Positions 31,963 to 40,100 of a stretch of DNA of 64,000 nucleotides are shown piece by piece. The notes beneath the pieces were generated by a model. The model saw only the letters and a list, made by a program, of their open reading frames with translations. It was not told the origin of the DNA and did no database searches. The stretch covers positions 186,001 to 250,000 of the forward strand of contig CAWBNK010000002.1 of NCBI GenBank assembly GCA_963790065.1, given 5' to 3'. Origin of the DNA: Palsa-504 sp963790065. Lineage in GTDB: Bacteria; Actinomycetota; Actinomycetes; Streptosporangiales; Streptosporangiaceae. Within the stretch, counting starts at the first letter, position 1; each line of letters opens with the position of its first letter. Both the position numbers and the translations under genes were made by a program.

Positions 31963-34527
31963 ATGGCCCCACGGCGCAGCGGCGGTACTACCACGCCCCC
32001 CGAAGATTTCGAAGAAAACATCGTCGACATCGACGTCGCCGAGGAGATGCGCGGCAGCTATCTCGAATACGCCTACAGCATCATCCACTCCCGGGCGCTG
32101 CCCGACGCGCGGGACGGGCTGAAGCCGGTCCAGCGCCGGATCCTGTACCAGATGAACGAGATGGGCCTGCGCCCCGACCGGGCCCACGTGAAGTGCGCCC
32201 AGGTCGTCGGCCAGGTGATGGGCCGGCTGCACCCGCACGGCGACTCGGCCATCTACGACGCGCTGGCCCGGATGGCGCAGCCCTGGGCCATGCGGCTGCC
32301 GCTGGTGGACGGGCACGGGAACTTCGGCAGCCTGGGCGGCGACGACCTGCCGGCGGCGATGCGGTACACCGAGGCCCGCCTGTCCGCGGCGGCCATGGAG
32401 ATGGTGGCCTCCATTGACGAGGACACCGTCGACTTCGTGCCGAACTACGACGGCAGCGAGACCCAGCCCGACGTGCTGCCCGCGGGCCTGCCGAACCTCC
32501 TGGTCAACGGCGCGTCCGGCATCGCGGTCGGGATGGCCACCAACATGGCGCCGCACAACCTGGGCGAGGTCATCGCCGCCGCCCGGCACCTGATCAGGAA
32601 CCCGGACACCACGCTGGACGCGCTGATGCGCTTCGTGCCCGGGCCCGACCTGCCGACCGGCGGGAAGATCGTGGGCCTGGAGGGCGTCCGGGAGGCCTAC
32701 GAGACCGGCCGGGGCATCTTCCGCACCCGGGCCACGGCGGTAGTGGAGCAGCTGACCCCGCGGCGGGCCGGCATCGTGGTCACCGAGCTGCCCTACTCCA
32801 TCGGCCCGGAGAAGGTCGTGACCAGGATCAAGGACCTGGTCCAGGCCAAGAAGCTGAACGGCATCGCCGACCTGAAGGACCTGACCGACCGGCACCGCGG
32901 CCTGCACCTGGTCATCGAGGTACGCAGCGGCTTCAACCCGGACGCGGTGCTGGCCGAGCTGTACCGGCTGACGCCGATGGAGGAGACCTTCGGCATCAAC
33001 AACGTGGCCCTGGTCGACGGGCAGCCGCGGGTGCTGGGGCTGCGCGAGCTGCTGGAGATCTACGTCGCCCACCGGCTGGAGGTGACGCGGCGGCGGACCG
33101 AGTTCCGGCGGCGCAAGCGGCTGGAGCGGCTGCATCTGGTCGACGGCCTGCTGGTGGCCCTGCTGAACATCGACGAGGTCATCGCGGTCATCAGGTCCTC
33201 CGACGACGCTGCCTCGGCTCGGGATCGGCTGATGACGATCTTCGAGCTGTCCGAGATCCAGGCCCAGTACATCCTGGACACCCCGCTGCGCCGGCTGACC
33301 CGCTACGACCGGCTGGAGCTCGAGCGGGAACAGGACACGCTGCGCTCCGAGATCGCTGCGCTGACATCGATCCTCGAATCGGACGAGCGGCTGCGCGAGG
33401 TGGTCAGCGACGAGCTGGCCGAGGTGGCCAGGAAGTTCGGCACCCCGCGCCGCACGGTGCTGCTCGAGGGGGGTGCGGAGGCGGTGGCCGCGGCCGTTCC
33501 GCTGGAGGTGACCGACGACCCGTGCGTGGTACTGATGTCGGGCACCGGCCTGATGGCGCGGGTGGCTGCTGCGGAAGATCTCTCGGCCGAACGGCCCGTG
33601 GTTCCTCCTTCCGGCGACCTGACCCGCTCGCCGCACGATGTACTCATCTCGGCGGTCCGGGCCACGGCCCGGGGCACGATCGGGGTGGTGACCTCGGCCG
33701 GGCGGCTGGTCAAGGTGAACGTGCTCGAGATCCCTGGACTGCCGCCGGGCGCGGGCGCGGCGTCGCTGGCGGGCGGCACGCCGGTGACCGAGTTCGTGGC
33801 TTTTGAACGCGGCGAGACCGTGGTCGGGCTGTGCGGGGTCGACGGCGACCTGGGCGCGGGCGTGGCGCTGGGCACCGCGGAGGGCGTGGTCAAGCGGGTG
33901 CTGCCGGACTACCCGCAGAACCGGGACGAGTTCGAGCTGATCGCGCTTCGCCCCGGAGACCGGGTGGTCGGCGCGGTCCAGCTGGCCGCCGAGACCGACG
34001 AGCTGGTGTTCATCACCTCCGACGCGCAGCTGCTGCGGTTCCCCGCCTCGGCGGTGCGGCCGCAGGGCCGGGCCGCGGGCGGGATGGCCGGTGTGCGGCT
34101 GACTGCTGGCGCGTCTGCCGGCTCGTCCTCTGGCGCGGCCGTGGTGTGGTTCGGCGCGGTGGACGCGGCGGCGGCTTCCGGGTCCCCGCCTCCGGGGTCC
34201 GCGCCGGGAACCTACTCCCCCGCGGTGGTGGTGACCGTGGCGGGCAGCGCCGGCGCGCTGCCGGGCGCGGCGGGCCGCAGCGTGAAGGTCACCCCGCTGC
34301 ACGAGTACCCGCCCAAGGGCCGGGCCACCGGCGGGGTGCGCTGCCAGCGGTTCCTCAAGGGCGAGGACGTGCTCGTCTTGGCCTGGGCCGGGCCCGCGCC
34401 CGCGGTAGGCGCCACCGACACGGGCGGGCCGGTCGACCTGCCGGACCCGGTCGGCAGGCGAGACGGCTCCGGCGTGCCGCTGCGGCGGCAGCTGGCGATT
34501 ATCGGCGGAGCCGCCCGCGTCCGGTGA
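31963..34527 (+). CDS. parC: DNA topoisomerase IV subunit A
   Basis: An 854-residue type IIA subunit A that cuts and rejoins DNA to unlink daughter chromosomes. The winged-helix/tower region has YLEYAYSIIHSRALPDARDGLKPVQRRILY, the quinolone region HPHGDSAIYD and catalytic Tyr135 in AMRYTEARLS. The C-terminal domain has degenerate beta-pinwheel blades (ATARGTIGVVTSAGRLVKVN, ELVFITSDAQLLRFPASAVRPQGRAAGGMAGVRL) with long Ala/Gly/Ser insertions. Pairing with parE and position near hrdB favour ParC over GyrA. Copy 3 of the dispersed element codes for SAERPV in a variable linker. It is convergent with parE across about 0.9 kb. Confidence 0.93.
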   Translation: MAPRRSGGTTTPPEDFEENIVDIDVAEEMRGSYLEYAYSIIHSRALPDARDGLKPVQRRILYQMNEMGLRPDRAHVKCAQVVGQVMGRLHPHGDSAIYDALARMAQPWAMRLPLVDGHGNFGSLGGDDLPAAMRYTEARLSAAAMEMVASIDEDTVDFVPNYDGSETQPDVLPAGLPNLLVNGASGIAVGMATNMAPHNLGEVIAAARHLIRNPDTTLDALMRFVPGPDLPTGGKIVGLEGVREAYETGRGIFRTRATAVVEQLTPRRAGIVVTELPYSIGPEKVVTRIKDLVQAKKLNGIADLKDLTDRHRGLHLVIEVRSGFNPDAVLAELYRLTPMEETFGINNVALVDGQPRVLGLRELLEIYVAHRLEVTRRRTEFRRRKRLERLHLVDGLLVALLNIDEVIAVIRSSDDAASARDRLMTIFELSEIQAQYILDTPLRRLTRYDRLELEREQDTLRSEIAALTSILESDERLREVVSDELAEVARKFGTPRRTVLLEGGAEAVAAAVPLEVTDDPCVVLMSGTGLMARVAAAEDLSAERPVVPPSGDLTRSPHDVLISAVRATARGTIGVVTSAGRLVKVNVLEIPGLPPGAGAASLAGGTPVTEFVAFERGETVVGLCGVDGDLGAGVALGTAEGVVKRVLPDYPQNRDEFELIALRPGDRVVGAVQLAAETDELVFITSDAQLLRFPASAVRPQGRAAGGMAGVRLTAGASAGSSSGAAVVWFGAVDAAAASGSPPPGSAPGTYSPAVVVTVAGSAGALPGAAGRSVKVTPLHEYPPKGRATGGVRCQRFLKGEDVLVLAWAGPAPAVGATDTGGPVDLPDPVGRRDGSGVPLRRQLAIIGGAARVR
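33586..33599 (-). repeat. Copy 3 of the ACGGNCCGTTCGGC dispersed element, inside parC
   Basis: Antisense to parC; the gene reads SAERP here, at about residues 542-546, in a variable loop of the C-terminal domain. Extended as ACCACGGGCCGTTCGGCC. Confidence 0.8.
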
Positions 34528-34530
34528 GGC

Positions 34531-34620
34531 TTAGCTGCGGCTGCGGCTGGGGCTGGGGCTGGGGCTGGGGCGGCGCTGCGGCTGGGGCTGGGGCGGCGCT
34601 GCGGCTGGGACTGGGCAGCT
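34531..34620 (+). repeat. GCTGGG/GCTGCG microsatellite tract after parC
   Basis: Starting a few bases past the parC stop, GCTGGG and GCTGCGGCTGGG units repeat for about 85 bases. No gene is supported between the parC stop and 34830. Confidence 0.8.
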
Positions 34621-34682
34621 GGCCCGAGCATGGCGCCGGTCTGCATCCCTCTCGTCACACCAGCCCCGTGTCCCCCAAGATC

Positions 34683-34758
34683 GGGGTGGATTCGGGTTCG
34701 CGGGTGGATCCGGGGGACTAGGAGCCACCGGATCCACCCCGGAACCCGGATCCACCCC
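34683..34758. terminator. Large inverted repeat between parC and the facing gene
   Basis: A 31-base arm at 34683-34713 is complementary, with about three mismatches, to 34728-34758 across a 14-base loop. Each arm itself holds two GGTGGATYCGG units. It is well placed as a bidirectional terminator for the convergent genes. Confidence 0.6.
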
Positions 34759-34830
34759 GCAAATGTGACGGCTGGGACCGGTGATCCTGGCGGGTGCTGC
34801 GCAAGCCAGTGACCGCGGACGATTACCTGA

Positions 34831-35274
34831 TCACCGGTCGGGCGCGGTCGCGATGACGACCTGTCGCGCCTGTGGCCTAGCGGCTTGGGAGCGGTTTTTC
34901 GGCCGGGCCGGCCTGACGGGGGATGCTGATCGGGCCGGCCTGACGGGGGATGCTGATCGGGCCGGCCTGACGGGGGATGCTGATCGGGCCGGCCTGGCGG
35001 GGGATGCTGATCGGGCCGGCCGGGGGCGGGCCAGGCTGGCCATGTGCGCGCCAGGGCCGTCGCGGCCCGCGGCGCGGGCCAGTTGCGCCAGTAGCTCCTC
35101 TGGGCCCGCGGACGCCTCGTCGGCGAGCTGCCACTCCCGGACGATGGTCCACCCCTCGGGGCCGGGATCGAAGATGCCGCCCGCGAAGCAGCCGGCCGCG
35201 TCCAGCGCCACGATCCCGGGGTCATCGTCAGAGAGGCCCTGCAGGTAGCCGGCCGCGTCGAGCAGGGACACCAC
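34831..35274 (-). CDS. Hypothetical protein with a 27-bp-repeat tail; start codon uncertain
   Basis: A globular N-terminal part (SLLDAAGYLQGLSDDDPGIVALDAAGCFAGGIFDPGPEGWTIVREWQLADEASAGPEELLAQLARAAG) is followed by a low-complexity tail of SPVRPARSA units encoded by tandem 27-bp repeats. The same frame stays open upstream to about 35390 with protein-like sequence (FATKAILVSQFLRARAWWRLDSAGASALHVARS). No ATG, GTG or TTG is found there, so the true start is CTG or has been lost; the GTG pair at 35269-35274 is only the first standard one. Function is unknown. The overlapping 361-residue frame in this region was rejected. Confidence 0.5.
   Translation of the reverse strand: MVSLLDAAGYLQGLSDDDPGIVALDAAGCFAGGIFDPGPEGWTIVREWQLADEASAGPEELLAQLARAAGRDGPGAHMASLARPRPARSASPARPARSASPVRPARSASPVRPARSASPVRPARPKNRSQAARPQARQVVIATAPDR
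34905..35030. repeat. 27-bp tandem repeat, four full copies and a partial one
   Basis: GGGCCGGCCTGACGGGGGAT plus GCTGATC repeats at 34905, 34932, 34959 and 34986 (one base changed in the last), with a partial unit from 35013. There are no spacers between units, so it is not a CRISPR array. It is in frame with the minus-strand gene at 34831. Confidence 0.9.
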
Positions 35275-35408
35275 GCTGCGCGCGACGTGCAGGGCACTGG
35301 CGCCGGCGCTGTCGAGCCGCCACCAGGCGCGCGCCCGCAGGAACTGGGATACCAGAATCGCCTTGGTCGCGAACAGTGATGGTATCAGTGCTCGGGGTTA
35401 CACAGCGC

Positions 35409-35443
35409 TGAATGGCTCAGGTAGCGCGGTGAATGGCTCAGGT
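35409..35443. repeat. Short duplication of the parE 3' end
   Basis: TGAATGGCTCAGGT occurs at 35409-35422 and 35430-35443; the second copy contains the parE stop codon (TCA, 35438-35440). Confidence 0.7.
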
Positions 35444-37534
35444 GTCGATGCGGGAGGGGTCGAGCTCGGCCGCGCCGGCCACGATGAAGTCCCGGCGGGG
35501 AGCCACCTCGGTCCCCATCAGCAGGTTGAACATCTCGGCGGCCACGGTGGCGTCCTCGATCCTGATCCGGCGCAGGGTCCGGTGCCGCGGGTCCATGGTG
35601 GTCTCGGCCAGCTGGTGGGCGTCCATCTCGCCCAGGCCCTTGTACCGCTGCACCGGCTCCTTCCAGCGCTGGCCGCGCCGCTCCAGGTCGAGCAGCGTGC
35701 GGGTCAGCTCGGCGTCGGAGTAGGTGTACCGGTACTTGTCCTGGCCCTTGCGCACGTTCATCAGCTCGATCCGGTGCAGCGGCGGGACGCCGGTGTAGAC
35801 CCGCCCGGCCTCCAGCATTGGCCGTAGGTAGCGGTAGAACAGGGTCAGCAGCAGGGTGCGGATATGGGCACCGTCGACATCCGCGTCCGCGAGAAAGATC
35901 ACTCGCTGGTAGCGGGCCGAGTCCAGGTCGAACGAGCTGCCCGAGCCCGCCCCGACGACCTGGATGATGGCGGCGCACTCGGCGTTCTTCAGCATGTCGG
36001 CCAGCGAGGCCTTCTGCACGTTGAGGATCTTGCCGCGGATCGGCAGCAGGGCCTGGAACTCCGAGTCCCGGGCCTGCCTGGCCGTGCCCAGCGCGGAATC
36101 GCCCTCGACGATGAATAGCTCACTGCGGTCGTCGGCGGACCGGCAGTCGACCAGCTTGGCCGGCAGCGACGAGCTGGCCAGCGCCGACTTGCGCCGCTGG
36201 TTGTCGCGATGCTCACGGGCGGCGATGCGCGCCTTGGCCGCCGAGGCCACCTTCTCCAGGACTGAGCGGGCCTGCTGCTTGGCGCCGCGCGGCGGGGTCT
36301 CCAGGTAGGCCTTGAGCTGCGCGCCCACGACCTGGGTCACGATCCGGGAGGCGGCCGGGGTGCCGAGCACCTCCTTGGTCTGGCCCTCGAACTGCGGCTC
36401 GGGCAGCCGGACCGAGATCACCGCGACCAGGCCCTCGAGCACGTCCTCCTTGGTCACCGGCTCGTCGCCGTTCTTCAGCAGCCGGGCCGCGCGGAGCTGG
36501 TCGTTCATGGTGCGGACCATGGCCCGCTCGAAGCCGGTCACGTGGGTGCCGCCGTGCGGGGTGGCGATGACGTTGACGAACGAGCGGACCACGGAGTCGT
36601 AGCCGCTCCCCCACTGCACCGCGACGTCCACGTTGAGCTCGCGCTCCACCTCGGTGGGCGTCATGTGCCCCCGGTCGTCGAGCACCGGGATCGTCTCGGT
36701 GAAGTTCCCGGAACCGGTCAGCCGCAGTACCTCGCTGACCGCCTCGCCGGAGCCCAGGTGGGCGCAGAACTCGCTGATGCCGCCGTCGAAGCGGAACTCG
36801 GCCTGGCGCGGTTCCTCGCCTTCCTCGCGGATGGCGATGCCCAGGCCGGGCACCAGGTAGGCGGTCTGCCTGGCCCGTTCGGCCAGCGCGTCGAAGCTGA
36901 ACCGGGCGTCGCGCAGGAAGACCTGGCGGTCCGGCCAGAACCTGATCCGGGTGCCGGTGGCCTTCCTGGCCAGCCGGCCCAGCTGGCGCAGGCCCGACTT
37001 CCTGGCGAAGTCCGCGTCCGGGCCGGGCCCGGCGAACTCGCCGGTGACGCCGCGGCGGAAGCTGGCCGCCCAGGTCCGCCCGTCCCGGTCCACCTCGACG
37101 TCCAGCCGCACGGCCAGCGCGTTGACCACCGAGGCGCCTACGCCGTGCAGGCCGCCGGAGGCGGTGTAGGAGCCGCCGCCGAACTTGCCGCCCGCGTGCA
37201 GCCGGGTCATGACCAGCTCCACGCCGGTCAGCTTGGTCTTGCGCTCCACGTCGATCGGGATGCCGCGGCCGTTGTCCCTGACCTCGGCCGAGCCGTCCAC
37301 GTGCAGGATGACCTCGATCCGCGAGCAGTGGCCGCCCAGCGCCTCGTCCACCCCGTTGTCGAAGATCTCCCACAGGCAGTGCTGCAGGCCGCGGCCGTCG
37401 GTGGACCCGACGTACATGCCGGGACGCTTGCGCACCGCGTCCAGGCCCTCCAGGACCGACAGGTGCCGGGCGGTGTAGGCGTCGGCGGCTTTGCCGTCGG
37501 CGGGCACCCGGGTAGCGGTGGTGAGGGCGGTCAC
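35438..37534 (-). CDS. parE: DNA topoisomerase IV subunit B
   Basis: A 698-residue GHKL ATPase subunit that works with ParC. Visible are the ATP site (EIFDNGVDEA, VRDNGRGIPID, GGLHGVGASVVNALAV), the transducer lysine region and the TOPRIM domain (LFIVEGDSALGTA, DADVDGAHIRTLLLTLFYR), ending in GLGEMDAHQLAETTMDP. Length and the short form without the GyrB insertion fit ParE. The N-terminal MTALTTATRVPADGKAADAY is variable; the Met at 37534 is taken as start. The gene heads away from a DUF7455 gene with about 400 bases between, and its 3' end is duplicated at 35409-35443. Confidence 0.94.
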   Translation of the reverse strand: MTALTTATRVPADGKAADAYTARHLSVLEGLDAVRKRPGMYVGSTDGRGLQHCLWEIFDNGVDEALGGHCSRIEVILHVDGSAEVRDNGRGIPIDVERKTKLTGVELVMTRLHAGGKFGGGSYTASGGLHGVGASVVNALAVRLDVEVDRDGRTWAASFRRGVTGEFAGPGPDADFARKSGLRQLGRLARKATGTRIRFWPDRQVFLRDARFSFDALAERARQTAYLVPGLGIAIREEGEEPRQAEFRFDGGISEFCAHLGSGEAVSEVLRLTGSGNFTETIPVLDDRGHMTPTEVERELNVDVAVQWGSGYDSVVRSFVNVIATPHGGTHVTGFERAMVRTMNDQLRAARLLKNGDEPVTKEDVLEGLVAVISVRLPEPQFEGQTKEVLGTPAASRIVTQVVGAQLKAYLETPPRGAKQQARSVLEKVASAAKARIAAREHRDNQRRKSALASSSLPAKLVDCRSADDRSELFIVEGDSALGTARQARDSEFQALLPIRGKILNVQKASLADMLKNAECAAIIQVVGAGSGSSFDLDSARYQRVIFLADADVDGAHIRTLLLTLFYRYLRPMLEAGRVYTGVPPLHRIELMNVRKGQDKYRYTYSDAELTRTLLDLERRGQRWKEPVQRYKGLGEMDAHQLAETTMDPRHRTLRRIRIEDATVAAEMFNLLMGTEVAPRRDFIVAGAAELDPSRIDT

Positions 37535-37934
37535 GGCCGGCCGGTCTCCTTCCGGAAGCGGCCCCGCGCCGGGGCCTATCGAACAGAGTAGCGTCTCCGC
37601 GAGGTGGCGGCGGCCACGCCACGCGATGGCCCGCGGGTAATCCCAGACTCACCCCGACGAATGCATCATCCGGCCCCAATCTGGGTACATCGTAGGTAGA
37701 GACACACGGTGCCTGTGTGCCGCCGGTAATGCCAAGCGACCGGCGGGGCACGGGCACCATGTGTCCCTGGCAGCAAAGTAAACACGGAGCGTCCAGGGCC
37801 GGTTTCGCTTGTGGCGTACACCATCCCGAGTGGGGAACGCGGACGGGTGGGTATGTGTTGCACTGAGCTGTAGGAACGAAAACTCAGGGCCATACGGATG
37901 TAGAAGCCGGAGGCACGACGCGAGGGAGGCGACG
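37535..37934. other. 400-base intergenic region between parE and the DUF7455-type gene
   Basis: This gap must hold the divergent promoters of parE and the small gene at 37935. TTGCAC (37858-37863) is a possible -35 for the plus strand, but no clear -10 is seen at standard spacing. Reading frames crossing it are unconvincing. Confidence 0.4.
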
Positions 37935-38144
37935 TTGACTGGAGCCATAGCCCCCACAAGGCCGCTGACTGCTCTGGATGTCTGCGATCGTTGCGGCGCC
38001 CAGGCGTATGTTCGCGTGCTACTTGCCAACTCGGGAGAGCTTCTGTTCTGCGCGCATCACGGCCGGGTGCACGCCCAGGCGCTGGCCAAGGTGGCGATCG
38101 ACATCCAGGACGAGAGCAACCGGCTATCGGAGCCGCAGCCGTAA
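37935..38144 (+). CDS. Small DUF7455-type zinc-ribbon-like protein
   Basis: A 69-residue protein with CDRCGAQAYVRVLL and LLFCAHHGRVH, a Cys-x2-Cys plus Cys-x2-His set that probably binds zinc, then a helical LAKVAIDIQDESNRL tail. This conserved actinobacterial protein lies between hrdB and parE in Streptomyces (from memory, SCO5821), as here. TTG 37935 is chosen because GGGAGG (37924-37929) lies five bases upstream; the open frame back to 37809 is not protein-like. Function is unknown, possibly linked to transcription given its constant neighbours. Confidence 0.8.
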   Translation: MTGAIAPTRPLTALDVCDRCGAQAYVRVLLANSGELLFCAHHGRVHAQALAKVAIDIQDESNRLSEPQP

Positions 38145-38193
38145 CGCAGGCTGAGGAGTAGGCCGGCAACGACGCCGGCCGTCGGCGTGGGAC

Positions 38194-38227
38194 GCCGACG
38201 CCAGTAACTGACTGGCGTCGGCTTTTT
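38194..38227 (+). terminator. Rho-independent terminator after the DUF7455-type gene
   Basis: A perfect 12-bp stem (38194-38205 with 38211-38222), a 5-base loop and TTTTT (38223-38227), about 50 bases past the stop. Confidence 0.9.
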
Positions 38228-38510
38228 GCTGCCCGGACCCGGCGCAGCCGCTGCGGATCGCCGCGGCGCAGCCGATGCGGAATGCCGACGCTTGCCGCGG
38301 GTGCAGTCGCTGCGGAGCCGCCAACGCGGAGCGCCGAATGCCGCGGGTGCAGCCGGCGCGGAATGTGGCGGTGCAGCCGCCTCGGAACGTAATGAAACCC
38401 GGGCTTCACCACGCTGGAGGGCGGTGAAACCCGGGTTTCACTCCGCTTGGAGCGGCCTGCGGGCCGCTGCGGAGCCGTTCCGGAGCGGCGCTCCGAGGCC
38501 GACTCGCGGG
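38228..38510. repeat. Repeat- and palindrome-rich region behind hrdB
   Basis: GTGAAACCCGGGTTTCAC at 38424-38441 is a perfect 18-base palindrome, and a near copy TGAAACCCGGGCTTCA lies at 38392-38407. The stretch 38235-38390 is made of degenerate CGCGGMGCAGCCGMTGCGG units, and 38443-38500 of inverted CGGAGC/GCTCCG units. This probably includes the hrdB terminator. No gene is seen. Confidence 0.6.
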
Positions 38511-39998
38511 TTAGTCCAGGTAGTCGCGGAGGACCTGAGAGCGGCTGGGGTGCCGCAGTTTGGACATGGTCTTGGACTCGATCTGGCGGATCCGCTCCCG
38601 GGTCACGCCGTAGACCTTGCCGATCTCGTCCAGGGTCTTGGGCTGCCCGTCGGTCAGCCCGAACCGCATCGAGACCACGCCGGCCTCGCGCTCGGACAGC
38701 GTGTCCAGCACCGAGTGCAGCTGCTCCTGCAGCAGCGTGAAGCTGACCGCCTCGCCGGGCTGGATCGCCTCGGAGTCCTCGATCAGGTCGCCGAACTCGC
38801 TGTCGCCGTCCTCACCGAGCGGAGTGTGCAAGGAGATCGGCTCGCGGCCGTACTTCTGCACCTCGACGACCTTCTCCGGGGTCATGTCCAGCTCGACGGC
38901 CAGTTCCTCCGGGGTCGGCTCACGGCCCAGATCCTGGAGCATCTGCCGCTGCACCCGGGCCAGCTTGTTGATGACCTCCACCATGTGCACCGGGATGCGG
39001 ATGGTACGGGCCTGATCCGCCATGGCACGCGTGATGGCCTGCCGGATCCACCAGGTGGCGTACGTGGAGAACTTGTAGCCCTTGGTGTAGTCGAACTTCT
39101 CCACGGCCCGGATCAGGCCCAGGTTCCCTTCCTGGATCAGGTCCAGGAACAGCATCCCGCGGCCGGTGTACCGCTTGGCTAGCGATACGACCAGCCGCAG
39201 GTTCGCCTCGAGCAGGTGGTTCTTGGCCCGGGTGCCGTCCTCGGCGATCCATTCCATGTCGATGCGCTGGTCGGTGTTCAGCACGTGGCCGCCCTCGGCC
39301 AGCTTCTCCTCAGCGAACAGGCCGGCCTCGATCCGCTTGGCCAGCTCGACTTCCTGCTCGGCGTTGAGCAGGGGGACCTTGCCGATCTGCTTCAGGTAGT
39401 CCTTGACCGGGTCGGCCGTCGCACCCGCCACCGCGACCTGCGCGGCGGGCAGGTCATCGTCGTCGTCGCCGAAGACGTAGATCTCCTCGTCCTCGCCGCC
39501 GCCGTCCGGGGCGATCTTGACCACCCGCGCGTCCGAGGCCTCGGGCCCCTCGGGTCCGTCGGCTTCTGTGTCGGCTTCAGCGGCGGCCGGCTCGGGCCCG
39601 TCGCCCTCCGCCTCGCCGACGACCAGGTCGTCGGCGACCAGCTCGTCGGCGACCTCGACCACGTCGACCGACAAGTCGGGCTCGTCCAGGTCACCCTGGG
39701 CGAGCGCGGCCTGGATATCCGCGTCGTCCGCGTCGACCAGGTCGAAATCATCCAGGTCTGTGCTGTCCAGGTCTGTGCTATCCAGGTCTGTGCTGTCCAG
39801 GCCTGGCGCGTCGTCGAGATCTACCGCGGCCAGGCTGGCTTCCGCGTCGGCGCGCTCCTCGGGACCATGCTCGTCCGGGGCAGGGCTCGGCGCCTGGACC
39901 GTCTGATCTTCGACGGCCACGGGCTGCTGGCCCGACGTCCTGAGGTGCTTCCGCGCTGCGGAGTTAGCAGCGCTCACGACCACGGTCACCCCTTCCAT
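38511..39998 (-). CDS. hrdB: Principal sigma factor HrdB/SigA (RpoD)
   Basis: A 495-residue group 1 sigma factor. An acidic disordered N-terminus (with LDSTDLDSTDLDSTDLDDF repeats) leads into region 1.2 (DPVKDYLKQIGKVPLLNAEQEVELAKRIEAG), region 2 (NHLLEANLRLVVSLAKRYTGRGMLFLDLIQEGNLGLIRAVEKFDYTKGYKFSTYATWWIRQAI), region 3 and region 4 ending KLRHPSRSQVLRDYLD. The start MEGVTVVVSAANS corresponds to a point inside Streptomyces HrdB, after region 1.1. A stop codon lies four codons upstream, so region 1.1 is absent here. Actual initiation may be at one of the GTGs just after GAAGGGG. It should recognise most promoters in the genome. Confidence 0.95.
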   Translation of the reverse strand: MEGVTVVVSAANSAARKHLRTSGQQPVAVEDQTVQAPSPAPDEHGPEERADAEASLAAVDLDDAPGLDSTDLDSTDLDSTDLDDFDLVDADDADIQAALAQGDLDEPDLSVDVVEVADELVADDLVVGEAEGDGPEPAAAEADTEADGPEGPEASDARVVKIAPDGGGEDEEIYVFGDDDDDLPAAQVAVAGATADPVKDYLKQIGKVPLLNAEQEVELAKRIEAGLFAEEKLAEGGHVLNTDQRIDMEWIAEDGTRAKNHLLEANLRLVVSLAKRYTGRGMLFLDLIQEGNLGLIRAVEKFDYTKGYKFSTYATWWIRQAITRAMADQARTIRIPVHMVEVINKLARVQRQMLQDLGREPTPEELAVELDMTPEKVVEVQKYGREPISLHTPLGEDGDSEFGDLIEDSEAIQPGEAVSFTLLQEQLHSVLDTLSEREAGVVSMRFGLTDGQPKTLDEIGKVYGVTRERIRQIESKTMSKLRHPSRSQVLRDYLD

Positions 39999-40100
39999 CG
40001 CTGGCTAGATGTCACTAGGGACTGATTCAACCCGCCTGCCTCCCACTCAACACCATAGGCTGCGACCGGGAGTGACTTGTACGCCTCCGCCCGGGCACCG

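Noticed and set aside
31639..34302. An 887-codon minus-strand open frame
   Set aside because: Antisense shadow of parC and the end of the SDR gene.
34905..35030. Tandem repeat considered as a CRISPR array
   Set aside because: Units are contiguous without unique spacers, and no cas genes are present.
34212..35297. A 361-codon minus-strand frame overlapping parC
   Set aside because: Low-complexity sequence, overlaps parC and the 27-bp repeat in another phase; the frame at 34831-35274 is more protein-like.
36868..36884. Further partial matches to the dispersed 14-mer (near 36873, 13326, 55153, 12434 and 7268)
   Set aside because: They share only CCCGTTCGGC-like cores expected from common Ala-Glu-Arg codons and lack the ACGGN part, so they were not counted.
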